The notes below the pieces were generated by a model. That model had not been told where the DNA came from, searched no databases, and saw nothing but the letters and a program-made list of their open reading frames with translations. The position numbers and the translations under genes were made by a program. 64,000 nucleotides of DNA from contig NZ_FPAJ01000001.1 in the NCBI RefSeq assembly GCF_900116285.1, positions 620,001 to 684,000 on the forward strand, given 5' to 3'. Positions 35,560-44,972 of the stretch are shown here, piece after piece; the stretch's first letter is position 1; the number at the start of each line of letters is the position of its first letter. Source of the DNA: Sulfitobacter marinus (GTDB taxonomy: Bacteria > Pseudomonadota > Alphaproteobacteria > Rhodobacterales > Rhodobacteraceae).

Positions 35560-36174
35560 CTATCTATTCGGGTTCTCGCGCCGCCAAGTCTCCCACGCTT
35601 CGGGTGTGTCCAGATCACGGCGGGCGTGTTTGCCGGGCAGGGGAATAAGATGGGTTTGGGCCTGTGCCGCCGCTACGATATCGCGTCCGCCGCTGTCGCC
35701 GCGCAGATCGGTCAGGGCAGCAAAATGTCGGGCTGTAAAGATGATGGGATGCCCCGGTTTGCCGTCTTGTGTCGCACCGCGCCAGATCGACATGCTTGAC
35801 CCGAAATCAACAGCCGCCAAACAGGTGACCAGATCCGCTGTGGTCAGATCGGGCAGGTCGGCAAGCAGCACCATTGCGGCCGTGGTGTCCGGCGGTAAGG
35901 CGGCAACACCGCGCCTGATCGAGGTATTCACCCCTTCGGCAGCATCAGGCACAGGAACAATGGTTACCTTTAAATCGTCAATTGTGTCATATCGCGGATG
36001 CGGCCACGGTGGCAGTGTTACAAATACCGGACCCGCCTTAGCTGCCAGAGCCATGAGCGCCTGACGTCTCAGTAAGGGCATACCATCGACGACCTCAAGC
36101 AGCTTGTCGCGCCCGCCCATGCGCGTTGATTGACCTGCAGCAAGCAGGATAATCGGGATGTTGGATGTGCTCAT
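35560..36174 (-). CDS. MobA/MocA-like nucleotidyltransferase
   Basis: A 204-residue NTP-transferase with the nucleotide-binding loop LLAAGQSTRMGGRDKLL and VLLADLPDLT (metal-binding Asp). It resembles molybdenum-cofactor cytidylyltransferase MocA and CoxI-linked homologues that mature molybdenum hydroxylases. No molybdoenzyme gene is visible nearby, so the substrate is uncertain. Confidence 0.82.
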   Translation of the reverse strand: MSTSNIPIILLAAGQSTRMGGRDKLLEVVDGMPLLRRQALMALAAKAGPVFVTLPPWPHPRYDTIDDLKVTIVPVPDAAEGVNTSIRRGVAALPPDTTAAMVLLADLPDLTTADLVTCLAAVDFGSSMSIWRGATQDGKPGHPIIFTARHFAALTDLRGDSGGRDIVAAAQAQTHLIPLPGKHARRDLDTPEAWETWRRENPNR

Positions 36175-36212
36175 GCTCTATCATTAACGGGATTTCGGGC
36201 TGTGGTTAAGCC

Positions 36213-38639
36213 CTAGCCGCGCATGCGGGTGCCGTCGGCGTCAAACAGCGGCGTGGTGATCAATCGGGCAGGGCACATCTTGCCCAAAATCTCGATCTCG
36301 ACCATCAGCCCCTCACGCTTGCTGTTCGTCGGGACAAAGCCCAGCGCGATGGATTTGCGCGCGAAATGCGAATAGCCCCCTGAGGTGCAGAACCCCACCA
36401 CATGACCGTCGTGCCAGATCGGCTCGTAGCCATGCACATCGGCGTCGATGCTATCAACCTCAAAGGCGCAAAGCGTGCGATCCGGACCTTTATCCCGTTC
36501 GATCTCAGCGGCGGATCGCCCAATGAAATCAACGTCTTTCTTGAAATTTATGAACCGGTCCAGCCCCGTTTCAGCGGCGGTGTAATCGGGTGAAAACTCG
36601 GACATCCAACTGCCAAAAAACTTGTCCAAGCGCAGGGACATCATCGCGCGCATGCCAAACGGCGCCATGTCAAAGGCGCGGCCTGCCTTCCATAGGGTGG
36701 TCCAAAGGCTACGTTGGTCCATCGCATCGCAGTAAATCTCGAACCCCAGATCGCCGGTGTAGCTGACCCGCTGTACCAGACAATTCACCATGCCGACGGT
36801 CATTTCGCGCACATCCATGAATTTGATCGTGCTGACATCTGCGCGGCTACAGGCTTGCAGAAGCTTGGCCGCGTTCGGCCCCGCGATCTGGAACCCGTTG
36901 CGCCTGTCCGATATATTCTCAACTTCAACTTCAACTTCTACTTTGGCATCGCCGTTTAGATGCTGGGTGAACCAGCGCATGTGATAGGCCTGCGCGCCAT
37001 AAGATGCGGTCAGTTGGAAGGTTTCATCACCCAGGCAGGAGACGGTGAAGTCGCCGATCAGCTTGCCATTCCCGGACAGCATCGGCGTCAATGACATGCG
37101 CCCTGTCTTGGGGATGCGCCCGGCCATGATCCGGTCAAGCCATGCCCGCGCATCAGGCCCTGTGACCAGATATTTGCCGAAATTTTGCACCTCGTTAATG
37201 CCGACACTGGCGCGGACGGCAGTAACCTCGCGCGCGATGGCGCTGAACGCGTCGGACCGGCGGAAAGACGGGGTCTCGAATGTCGGCTCGTCGCCTTGGG
37301 CAAAGTAATTGGCGACCTCAAGACCGTATTGCTGGCCCCACACCGCGCCCATGTCGCTGAAAATATCATACATCGGCGTGGTGCGGTGCGGGCGTGCGGC
37401 TGGCAGTTCCTCGTTTGGGTAGGAGACTGAGAAGCGCTTTTGGTAATTCTCGATCACCTTGGGCAGGGTATAGCCGGGGCTGATCCAATCGCCAAACCGC
37501 GCCACATCCATGGCCATCACATCGCGTTCCGGCTCGCCCTCGATCATCCATTGCGCCAGCATCAACCCGACGCCGCCACCCTGAGAGAACCCGGCCATCA
37601 CACCGCAGGCCGACCAATAGTTGTGTAGGCCCGGCACGGGGCCGACCAGCGGGTTGCCGTCGGGGGCAAAGGTGAATGGCCCGTGGATCACCGATTTCAC
37701 CCCGGCGGTGGCCAGAACGGGGAAACGTTTATACGCGAAATCAATGCTTTGCTCGATCTTGTCAAAGTCATCGGGGAGCAGCTCATGCCCGAAACTCCAA
37801 GGCGTGCCATCCACCGCCCATGGCCGCGCGGATTGCTCATAAAACCCGATACACAGCCCGCGCCCTTCCTGGCGCAGATAGCTTTCTCCGGCGGGGTCCA
37901 TCACATGGGGGTGCTCGGCGTCACGTTCGTAAATCTGGGCGATGTCATCGGTGACGATATATTGGTGCTCCATCGGGTGAAGCGGCAGATACACGCCCGC
38001 CATGGCCCCAACTTCACGCGCCCAAAGCCCGCCTGCGTTGATCAGATGTTCGGTGTGGATCGTCCCCTTGTCGGTCTCCACATCCCATGTGCCGTCAGCC
38101 CGCTGGTTTGTTTCGCGTACCATGCAATGGGTTTCAATCGTGGCACCCCCCATGCGCGCCGCTTTGGCATAGGCGTGGGTCGTGCCCGACGGGTCAAGGT
38201 GCCCGTCTAAGGGATCATACAACCCACCGATGATGCCATCCAGATTGGTGATCGGCGCGATTTTGGCAATTTCCTCAGGCCCGACGATCTCGGTATCCAG
38301 CCCCATAAACCGATGTTTGGCCCGTTCCGCCAACATCATGTCAAAGCGTTCCGGCGTGTCGGCAAGGGTTACACCACCGACATGATGCAGCCCGCAGGAC
38401 ATGCCGGTGATCTCCTCCAGCTCTTTGTACAGACGGATGGTATAGCCCTGCAACGCAGCCATATTCGTATCGCCGTTCAGCGTGTGAAAACCGCCCGCCG
38501 CATGCCAAGTACTACCCGATGTCAGCTCGGACCGTTCGACCAGCATGACGTCTTTCCAGCCCAGTTTGGTCAGGTGATACAGAACCGACGCGCCAACAAC
38601 GCCGCCCCCAATAACAAGCGCACGGGTGGTGGTTTTCAT
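36213..38639 (-). CDS. Dimethylglycine/sarcosine dehydrogenase-like FAD enzyme with GcvT domain
   Basis: An 808-residue two-domain enzyme: an N-terminal DAO-type FAD domain (VIGGGVVGASVLYHLTKLG; STWHAAGG with the His that carries covalent FAD in dimethylglycine dehydrogenase) and a C-terminal GcvT/folate-binding part (about 430-805; conserved YTGDLGFEIY). Enzymes of this type oxidatively demethylate N-methylated glycines or betaine derivatives and load the one-carbon unit on tetrahydrofolate. The start at 38639 follows GGAGG. A VEVEVEVE run comes from a 6-bp microrepeat near 36930. A paralogue of identical length lies at 40249. Confidence 0.85.
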   Translation of the reverse strand: MKTTTRALVIGGGVVGASVLYHLTKLGWKDVMLVERSELTSGSTWHAAGGFHTLNGDTNMAALQGYTIRLYKELEEITGMSCGLHHVGGVTLADTPERFDMMLAERAKHRFMGLDTEIVGPEEIAKIAPITNLDGIIGGLYDPLDGHLDPSGTTHAYAKAARMGGATIETHCMVRETNQRADGTWDVETDKGTIHTEHLINAGGLWAREVGAMAGVYLPLHPMEHQYIVTDDIAQIYERDAEHPHVMDPAGESYLRQEGRGLCIGFYEQSARPWAVDGTPWSFGHELLPDDFDKIEQSIDFAYKRFPVLATAGVKSVIHGPFTFAPDGNPLVGPVPGLHNYWSACGVMAGFSQGGGVGLMLAQWMIEGEPERDVMAMDVARFGDWISPGYTLPKVIENYQKRFSVSYPNEELPAARPHRTTPMYDIFSDMGAVWGQQYGLEVANYFAQGDEPTFETPSFRRSDAFSAIAREVTAVRASVGINEVQNFGKYLVTGPDARAWLDRIMAGRIPKTGRMSLTPMLSGNGKLIGDFTVSCLGDETFQLTASYGAQAYHMRWFTQHLNGDAKVEVEVEVENISDRRNGFQIAGPNAAKLLQACSRADVSTIKFMDVREMTVGMVNCLVQRVSYTGDLGFEIYCDAMDQRSLWTTLWKAGRAFDMAPFGMRAMMSLRLDKFFGSWMSEFSPDYTAAETGLDRFINFKKDVDFIGRSAAEIERDKGPDRTLCAFEVDSIDADVHGYEPIWHDGHVVGFCTSGGYSHFARKSIALGFVPTNSKREGLMVEIEILGKMCPARLITTPLFDADGTRMRG

Positions 38640-38803
38640 CTGGTGCCTCCATCGGGTTGGTTTAAGGGATCGTTGCAAGGGGCCAAGCGGGCGGCATGCT
38701 GCGCAGCGACATTTTCTGTCGGGTTTGGGTCATGCGCCCTGCTTGTGGTTCGGACGGCACGCAACCTATGCAGCGCTGGACAAGGCCCCGCGCTGCATTA
38801 GAT

Positions 38804-40141
38804 ATGGAATCTATGGATATTGATATGCTCAACCCATCGACCCTGATCCGCAAAGCGGGCTATCTTAGCAGGCAACTGTCTGTGCGGGTGGTGATCATGG
38901 GGCTGCTTGCTGTGGTCGCCGTGGGGCTGAGTTCAGTGATCGAACACTGGATCCCCGAGGAACTAGCCACGACGCTAACAGGTGCTGCGGCGGACCGGTT
39001 GCTGGCGATCATCGCCAACGCCATGTTGGTTGTCACCACCTTTTCACTCAGCGTCATGGTCACGGTGTACCGCAGTACGTCAACCCAATGGACCCCGCGC
39101 GTGCACCGCCTGATCATTCAGGATCAGACCACCCAAAACACGCTGGCGGTGTTCATCGGTGCCTATGTCTATGCGCTGATCGCGATTATCATGCGTGAAT
39201 TGGGCGTTTTTGACGACAAAAGCGCCTTTGTCCTTTTCATCACCACGGTGCTGGTTCTGGTACTGATCGTGCTTTATCTGATCCGCTGGGTCTTGCACCT
39301 GCAAAGCTTTGGCAGCCTGATCGACACCTCCCGCCAGATTGAAAGCGAAACCAGCCAGATGTTCCGCGACCGCTTGGCCAATCCCTGTCTTGGGGCCAAT
39401 CCGCTGGTTGATCCCATCCCCGATAGCGCCGAGGTCATCGTTGCAAGCGAAAGCGGTTATATTCAGCATATTTTTCCAGAAGCCCTTGACGAGCTTGCCA
39501 AAAACCATGGCGTCCGCATCTATATGGTGCGCAATATCGGTAGCTTTGTGTTCATGAACGAACCCCTGGTCCAGGTCGACCGTATTGGCGATGCCATGGA
39601 CGAGGATCATAACGATGAAACCCTGCGCAGGGGCATCCAGCGGGCGATCATTCTTGGCGATGTTCGTACCTTTGACCAAGATCCACGTTTCGGCATGATC
39701 GTGATGGGTGAAGTCGCCTCAAAAGCGCTATCGCCGGGGGTGAATGATCCGGGCACCGCGATTGATGTTATCCACCGCATTGGCCGTATTCTGACCGATT
39801 ACGAAGATGAAGTAGGCCGTGATCGGGACGAAGTTCTGGACAGCATCTTTGTCGAACCCATTGATCCGGCTGATTTGATACAGGATGCTTTCGGGGCCCT
39901 GGCCCGCGATGGCGTCGCTGTGGTCGAGGTGCAGCAATGCCTGCAATCTACCTTGGCCGGATTGATGCGCCACCCCGACAAGGGGCTGCGCAAAGCCGCA
40001 GGTGCCGCCGCGCAACGCCATCTGTTTCGGGCGCTGTCAAAGATCGATTTTGGACCAGACCGTGATCAGCTGCTCAGCAGTGCGGCCAAAGACGTGCGCG
40101 ATCATGTCACCGCCGAACTGGATAACGCCCAGAACGACTAG
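38804..40141 (+). CDS. DUF2254-family membrane protein
   Basis: About 445 residues. The N-terminal third has four hydrophobic helices (around 25-40, 65-85, 120-140 and 150-170 of the chosen start), and the C-terminal two-thirds is a soluble domain with ALSPGVNDPGTAIDVIHRIGRIL, a conserved DUF2254 stretch. The function of the family is not established. The start is uncertain: ATG 38804 and 38825 are both possible, and no clear ribosome-binding site is seen. It lies between the two DMGDH-like genes. Confidence 0.8.
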   Translation: MESMDIDMLNPSTLIRKAGYLSRQLSVRVVIMGLLAVVAVGLSSVIEHWIPEELATTLTGAAADRLLAIIANAMLVVTTFSLSVMVTVYRSTSTQWTPRVHRLIIQDQTTQNTLAVFIGAYVYALIAIIMRELGVFDDKSAFVLFITTVLVLVLIVLYLIRWVLHLQSFGSLIDTSRQIESETSQMFRDRLANPCLGANPLVDPIPDSAEVIVASESGYIQHIFPEALDELAKNHGVRIYMVRNIGSFVFMNEPLVQVDRIGDAMDEDHNDETLRRGIQRAIILGDVRTFDQDPRFGMIVMGEVASKALSPGVNDPGTAIDVIHRIGRILTDYEDEVGRDRDEVLDSIFVEPIDPADLIQDAFGALARDGVAVVEVQQCLQSTLAGLMRHPDKGLRKAAGAAAQRHLFRALSKIDFGPDRDQLLSSAAKDVRDHVTAELDNAQND

Positions 40142-40248
40142 GCGCATTTCGCCGCCTGTCTTGGGCGCGACGGGTTTTGTCGGTTTTGGGCAACCCGCTC
40201 CGCGCCGCGCGGGTCAGTCTGAGGGTGACGGAACAGCAAAACGGAAAT

Positions 40249-42675
40249 ATGATCATGCGCAGCCACGCATCGGCAGTTGTCATCGGGGGCGGCGTCATTG
40301 GCTGCTCGATCCTCTATCATCTGACCAAATTGGGCTGGACCGATGTTGTGCTGCTGGAGCGGTCAGAGCTGACATCGGGCAGCACATGGCATGCCGCTGC
40401 GAATATCCACGGGCTGCACGATAACAACAACATCACCCGCATCCAGAATTACACGATGGGTCTGTATAATGCGCTTGAGGCCGAAACGGGCCAATCTTGC
40501 GGGGTCTTTCAACCCGGTAGCCTGTATCTGGCCCAGACCGAAGCCCGCGAACATCAACTGCGCTTGCAAGCGGCCAAGGCAAAATACTATGGCCTGAATT
40601 TTCACGAGGTGAGCCGGGACGAGGCCGAACGCCTGCACCCGCTGGTGAACTTCGATGGCATCCGCTGCATTATGTTCGAAGCATCAGGTGGAAATGTGGA
40701 TCCGTCCGGTGTGACTAACGCCTATGCCGCAGGCGCACGGCAAAACGGGGCCGAGATCATCCGCTTTTGCCCGGTTACAGGGACGGAACAACAGCCTGAC
40801 GGGACGTGGATCGTCCGCACGGAAAAGGGCGATATCGCAACACAGTGGATCGTGAACGCCGCAGGGCTGTGGGGCCGCGAAGTCGCCGCAATGGCGGAGC
40901 TGACCCTGCCGCTGCAACCGACCGAGCATCAGTATTTCGTGACCGAAACCATCCCCGAGATCGCAGGCCTTGATCGACGCCTGCCATCGGTCGCCGACCG
41001 CGACGGCGAATATTACCTGCGCCAAGAGGGCAAAGGCCTGCTGGTCGGGGCCTATGAGAAGGACCTGCGGTTCTGGGCCGAAGATGGCACGCCGCAAGGG
41101 TTCGGGCATGAGCTGTTCGCAGATGATCTGGAGCGGATCGAGCCCAACATGATGCGCGCGATTGACCGCGTCCCAGCGGTGGGCACTGCCGGGATCAAGC
41201 GGGTGATCAACGGGCCGATGATCTGGTCGCCTGACGCCAATGTGCTATTCGGCCCTGTACCAGAATTGCGCAATTATTTCTGTTGTAACGGCATCATTCC
41301 GGGGTTTTCACAGTCCGGCGGCATGGGCCTGTTGGCCGCAGATTGGATTGTCACGGGTGAGCCGCGCTATGACATGTTTGCGTGGGACGTGGCGCGGCTT
41401 GACGACTGGGCCGATGCGGCATTCACCAAGGCGCGGGTAGGGGATCAATACGCCAACCGGTTCAAGATACATTTTCCGAACGAGGAACGCGCTGCCGGCC
41501 GTCCCGTGCGCACGCGCCCGGTTTATGAGTTGCAAAAACAGATGGGCGCGGTGTTCGGCCTGAACTATGGCTGGGAACACCCTTTGTGGTTTTCTGACAC
41601 CCCTGGCACCGTCGATACCGACGGGTTCACGCGCCAGAACTGGTGGGGGCCTGTGGGCGACGAATGCCGGATGCTGCGTGAACACGCCGGGATCATCGAC
41701 ATCTCGAACTTTGCGAAATACCGCTGTGCAGGGCCGGGTGCGGAAAGCTGGCTGAACAGCATTTTCGCCAACAGGATGCCATCGGTTGTTGGCCAATCCT
41801 GCCTGACACCGCTTATCGGCGTGCGTGGCGGGATCGCGGGCGATTTCACCGTCACACGTCTGGCCGAGGATGAATTCTGGATTATCGGGTCGGGCATGGC
41901 GGAACGCTATTACCAGCGGTTCTTTAACGCGGTACCGCTGCCCGATGGGACAGTGTTTGAGAGCAAAACCAATGACATGTGCGGGTTCAATGTCGCGGGG
42001 CCGAAATCACGCGCGATGTTGCAACGCCTGACGAATACATCACTGGAAAGTGCTGAGTTTCCGTTCATGCGGTCGCAATGGATGGAGGTTGCAGGCGTCC
42101 GCGTGTTGGCGCTGCGGGTGTCCTTTACGGGTGATTTGGGGTGGGAATTGCATTGTGCCGCTGGCGATCAGATCACGCTTTATGAGGCGCTGATCGCCGC
42201 AGGGCGCGATGTTGGGGCGGGCCCTGTTGGATCACGTGCATTGATGTCGCTGCGGATCGAAAAGGGCTATGGGTCGTGGGGTCGCGAATACAGCCCAGAA
42301 TATTGGCCGCAAGAGGTCGGGCTGGACCGTCTGTGTAAGCTGGACAAGGAATTCCTGAATAAGCCCGCGCTGTTGGAGGTGCTGCAAAGGCCCGCCCGCG
42401 AGCGGTTGGTGCTCTTGGCGTTGGATGCCGATGCGACGGATGCGTCGAACGCGGATGCCACGGGTGGGGAGCCGATATTCAAGGATGGTGTAGGTGTCGG
42501 GCGTGTGACGTCGGGTGCTTATGGATATGCTGTCGGGCAATCACTGGCACTTGGCTTTGTGAAAGATGTGAAAGCCGGGGAAAGGGTGGATGTGATGGTG
42601 CTAGGTATGCCCCATGGTGCTGTCGTGCTGGAACACGCGCCGTTTGATCCCCAAGGTGAACGGCTGCGCGGTTAA
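40249..42675 (+). CDS. Dimethylglycine/sarcosine dehydrogenase-like FAD enzyme with GcvT domain (paralogue)
   Basis: 808 residues, the same layout as the 36213 gene: FAD motif VIGGGVIGCSILYHLTKLG, STWHAAAN with the covalent-FAD His context, and C-terminal GcvT-like domain ending in GEPIFKDGVGVGRVTSGAYGYAVGQSLALGFV. Start at 40249 (GGAAAT upstream); 40255 is an alternative. The two enzymes are clearly diverged paralogues and may serve different steps or substrates of methylated-amine catabolism. Confidence 0.85.
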   Translation: MIMRSHASAVVIGGGVIGCSILYHLTKLGWTDVVLLERSELTSGSTWHAAANIHGLHDNNNITRIQNYTMGLYNALEAETGQSCGVFQPGSLYLAQTEAREHQLRLQAAKAKYYGLNFHEVSRDEAERLHPLVNFDGIRCIMFEASGGNVDPSGVTNAYAAGARQNGAEIIRFCPVTGTEQQPDGTWIVRTEKGDIATQWIVNAAGLWGREVAAMAELTLPLQPTEHQYFVTETIPEIAGLDRRLPSVADRDGEYYLRQEGKGLLVGAYEKDLRFWAEDGTPQGFGHELFADDLERIEPNMMRAIDRVPAVGTAGIKRVINGPMIWSPDANVLFGPVPELRNYFCCNGIIPGFSQSGGMGLLAADWIVTGEPRYDMFAWDVARLDDWADAAFTKARVGDQYANRFKIHFPNEERAAGRPVRTRPVYELQKQMGAVFGLNYGWEHPLWFSDTPGTVDTDGFTRQNWWGPVGDECRMLREHAGIIDISNFAKYRCAGPGAESWLNSIFANRMPSVVGQSCLTPLIGVRGGIAGDFTVTRLAEDEFWIIGSGMAERYYQRFFNAVPLPDGTVFESKTNDMCGFNVAGPKSRAMLQRLTNTSLESAEFPFMRSQWMEVAGVRVLALRVSFTGDLGWELHCAAGDQITLYEALIAAGRDVGAGPVGSRALMSLRIEKGYGSWGREYSPEYWPQEVGLDRLCKLDKEFLNKPALLEVLQRPARERLVLLALDADATDASNADATGGEPIFKDGVGVGRVTSGAYGYAVGQSLALGFVKDVKAGERVDVMVLGMPHGAVVLEHAPFDPQGERLRG

Positions 42676-42697
42676 CCTTGCCATAGCAATAGGGATT

Positions 42698-42717
42698 GCG
42701 ACGGGTAAACCCGTCGC
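42698..42717. terminator. Hairpin terminator between the DMGDH paralogue and the CNNM gene
   Basis: GCGACGGGTAAACCCGTCGC is a perfect 8-bp stem with a 4-base loop located 22 bp after the stop of the plus-strand gene and between convergent genes. No long T-run follows directly, though a second GC-rich repeat does. Confidence 0.55.
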
Positions 42718-42723
42718 CAGATT

Positions 42724-42758
42724 GGGGGCCAGCCCCCAAGACCCCCGGGATATTTTAA
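42724..42758. repeat. Dispersed GC-rich repeat, copy 1
   Basis: GGGGGCCAGCCCCC is followed shortly by ACCCCCGGGATATTTTAA. A copy in opposite orientation occurs at 53747-53778. Such elements are commonly seen at operon ends in Rhodobacteraceae genomes and can fold into a strong stem (GGGGG-CCAG-CCCCC). Confidence 0.6.
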
Positions 42759-42773
42759 AGCCAGAGAAGGGGG

Positions 42774-44081
42774 TTAGAGGGGGCGGATCTTGAATTGGGT
42801 GATGCGGTTGCCGTCGCGGGCGGTAACCTCAAAGCGGAATCCGTGGAAAACGAAGACCTGACCGGGGGTCGGGATCATTTGAGCCTCGTGGATCACCAGC
42901 CCGGCGACGGTGTTGGCCTCGTCATCGGGCAGGTTCCAATCCGTTGCGCGGTTGATGTCGCGGATCGTCATGGCCCCATCGACGAAATATTGGCCGTCTT
43001 CAGCCTTGGTCACGCCCATATCCGCCTCGGCGTCGAATTCATCGGTGATCTCGCCTACGATCTCTTCGAGGATGTCTTCGAGTGTGATGAGACCCTGCAA
43101 GGAGCCGTATTCATCCACCACCAAGGCAAAATGCGTGCGGCGGCGCAGGAACTGGCGCATCTGTTCGTCAAGTGTCGAGGTTTCAGGCACGAAATAGGGC
43201 TTCATCGCCACGTCGGTGATGTTGAAATCCTTGAACGGTTCGGCATCGCCTTGGGCATCGGTGATCCGCTTGTACATGGCGCGCAGCAGGTCCTTGGCGT
43301 GGATGACGCCCACGATGTTTTCAGGATCATCGCGGTAAACGGGCAGGCGGGTGTGATTGGATTCCAAGCACTGCTCAAGTATCTTTTCCGGTTCTAGCCG
43401 TGCATCGATCATCTCGATGCCCGAACGGTGGAGCATAACCTCTTCCACCACGCGTTCGCGCAGGTCCAAGGCACCCAGAATGCGGTCGCGGTCTTCTTTT
43501 TCGACAACGCCTTCGGAGTGGCCAAGCTGCAGCGCGCCGGCGATTTCCTCGCGGACGGCAAGGATATTACTGTCGGGGTCGATGGTGACACCAAACAGAC
43601 GCAGCATTCCACGTACTAGAAAGCGCACGGCGCTCACCATCGGGCTGAAGATCAACACCACCAGCGAGATCGGGCGCGACACGAGGCCAGCAGCCCGTTC
43701 GGCGTTGGTGATCGCATAGGTTTTCGGCAGCACCTCGGCAAAGATGAGCACCAAGAATGTCATGACCAAGGTCGCTAGGGCGACACCGGATTCGCCGAAT
43801 AACCGCGTGAACAGCGCCGTGGCGAGAGAGGCGGCGAGGATGTTCACCAGATTGTTGCCCAGCAGGACAGAGCCGATCAGCCGTTCGTTATCTTCGGTGA
43901 TCACAAGCGCACGCTGCGCCCCCCGCGAGCCCTTGTCGGCCTGCGCGCGCAGCTTGCCGCGTGATGCCGCCGTCAACGCCGTTTCAGAACCCGAGAAGAA
44001 ACCCGAGAGGATCAGAAGAAACAGAATGATACCGATGCTGATCCAGAACGCGCTGTCTAGCATTGCGGGGGCCGTGTCCAT
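42774..44081 (-). CDS. CNNM/hemolysin-family membrane protein with CBS pair
   Basis: A 435-residue protein: DUF21/CNNM membrane domain (about 10-200, beginning SAFWISIGIILFLLILSGFFSGSETALTAASRGKL), two CBS domains (about 205-340) and a CorC_HlyC C-terminal domain (about 355-434). The family is linked to Mg2+/Co2+ transport. The ATG lies one base from the divergent frame of the next gene. Confidence 0.88.
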   Translation of the reverse strand: MDTAPAMLDSAFWISIGIILFLLILSGFFSGSETALTAASRGKLRAQADKGSRGAQRALVITEDNERLIGSVLLGNNLVNILAASLATALFTRLFGESGVALATLVMTFLVLIFAEVLPKTYAITNAERAAGLVSRPISLVVLIFSPMVSAVRFLVRGMLRLFGVTIDPDSNILAVREEIAGALQLGHSEGVVEKEDRDRILGALDLRERVVEEVMLHRSGIEMIDARLEPEKILEQCLESNHTRLPVYRDDPENIVGVIHAKDLLRAMYKRITDAQGDAEPFKDFNITDVAMKPYFVPETSTLDEQMRQFLRRRTHFALVVDEYGSLQGLITLEDILEEIVGEITDEFDAEADMGVTKAEDGQYFVDGAMTIRDINRATDWNLPDDEANTVAGLVIHEAQMIPTPGQVFVFHGFRFEVTARDGNRITQFKIRPL

Positions 44082-44153
44082 TTGCGAATATACCTTTTGC
44101 GGTTGCTGTTACGTTATGGGCGTGCGGGCGGTTTCATTCAAGGGAAGAGCATT

Positions 44154-44972
44154 GTGAAGCATCAAGATTTAGGCGTCCTGACCGGGCCGGTTTTGCTGTT
44201 TGGCGGTCCATACTCGAACTTACAGGCGTTTGAGGGGCTGATGGCGGCGGCGCAACGTCTGGGCATTCCTGCGCGCCAGATGATCTGTACTGGCGATGTT
44301 GTCGCCTATTGCGGGGATCCGTCGGCGACCGTTGATGCGGTGCGGCAGGCGGGGATCGCCTTGATTGCTGGCAATTGTGAAAAACAGCTGGCAGCGCACG
44401 CGCTGGACTGCGGTTGCGGCTTTGATGCGGGCACCACCTGCGATCTTCTGTCGGCCGGATGGTACAGTGTTGCCAACGTGCAAGTGAGCCAAAGCCAGCG
44501 CGACTGGATGGGGGACGCGCCCGATATCATCGGCTTTACCCACAGTGGTCAGCGGTTTGCCGTGATCCACGGAGGCGTCACAGATATTGCGCGGTTCATT
44601 TGGCCAACCTCTGCGGGGCATGTTTTTGAGGGGGAATGGAACGCCGTCGAGGCCGTAATTGGGGCGGTGGACGGGATCGTTGCGGGGCATAGCGGGATAC
44701 CGTTTACGCGCAACTGCGCCAAGGGCCGCTGGATCAATGCAGGCGTGATTGGCATGCCGCCCCATGACGGCGGGCAACAGACGCGGTTTGCGGTGTTGGA
44801 TCAAGGGCAGGTGACGTTTCACACGCTTGACTATGATGTGGGCAGTGCAGTTCACGCGATGGAACAAGCCGGCCTCACCCAAGGCTATCACACGGCCTTG
44901 CAGAGCGGTTATTGGCCGTCAGAGGATGTGTTGCCACCGGCGTTGCGGCGTTCCGCTTTGGCCAGCGGGTGA
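44154..44972 (+). CDS. Metallophosphoesterase-fold protein with altered metal motifs
   Basis: A 272-residue calcineurin-like protein. The fold motifs are readable but modified: motif I, usually SD.HGN, is FGGPYSNLQ, so both Asp and His ligands are missing; motif II GDVVAYCG, motif III GNCE and motif IV VIHGG remain; the terminal GHTH is GHSG. GTG at 44154 is the probable start, with GGAAGAG upstream; an ATG at 44082 exists. I recall relatives in other Rhodobacteraceae with the same changes, so this is a variant family rather than decay. Its 3' end overlaps xerD by 64 bp. Confidence 0.75.
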   Translation: MKHQDLGVLTGPVLLFGGPYSNLQAFEGLMAAAQRLGIPARQMICTGDVVAYCGDPSATVDAVRQAGIALIAGNCEKQLAAHALDCGCGFDAGTTCDLLSAGWYSVANVQVSQSQRDWMGDAPDIIGFTHSGQRFAVIHGGVTDIARFIWPTSAGHVFEGEWNAVEAVIGAVDGIVAGHSGIPFTRNCAKGRWINAGVIGMPPHDGGQQTRFAVLDQGQVTFHTLDYDVGSAVHAMEQAGLTQGYHTALQSGYWPSEDVLPPALRRSALASG

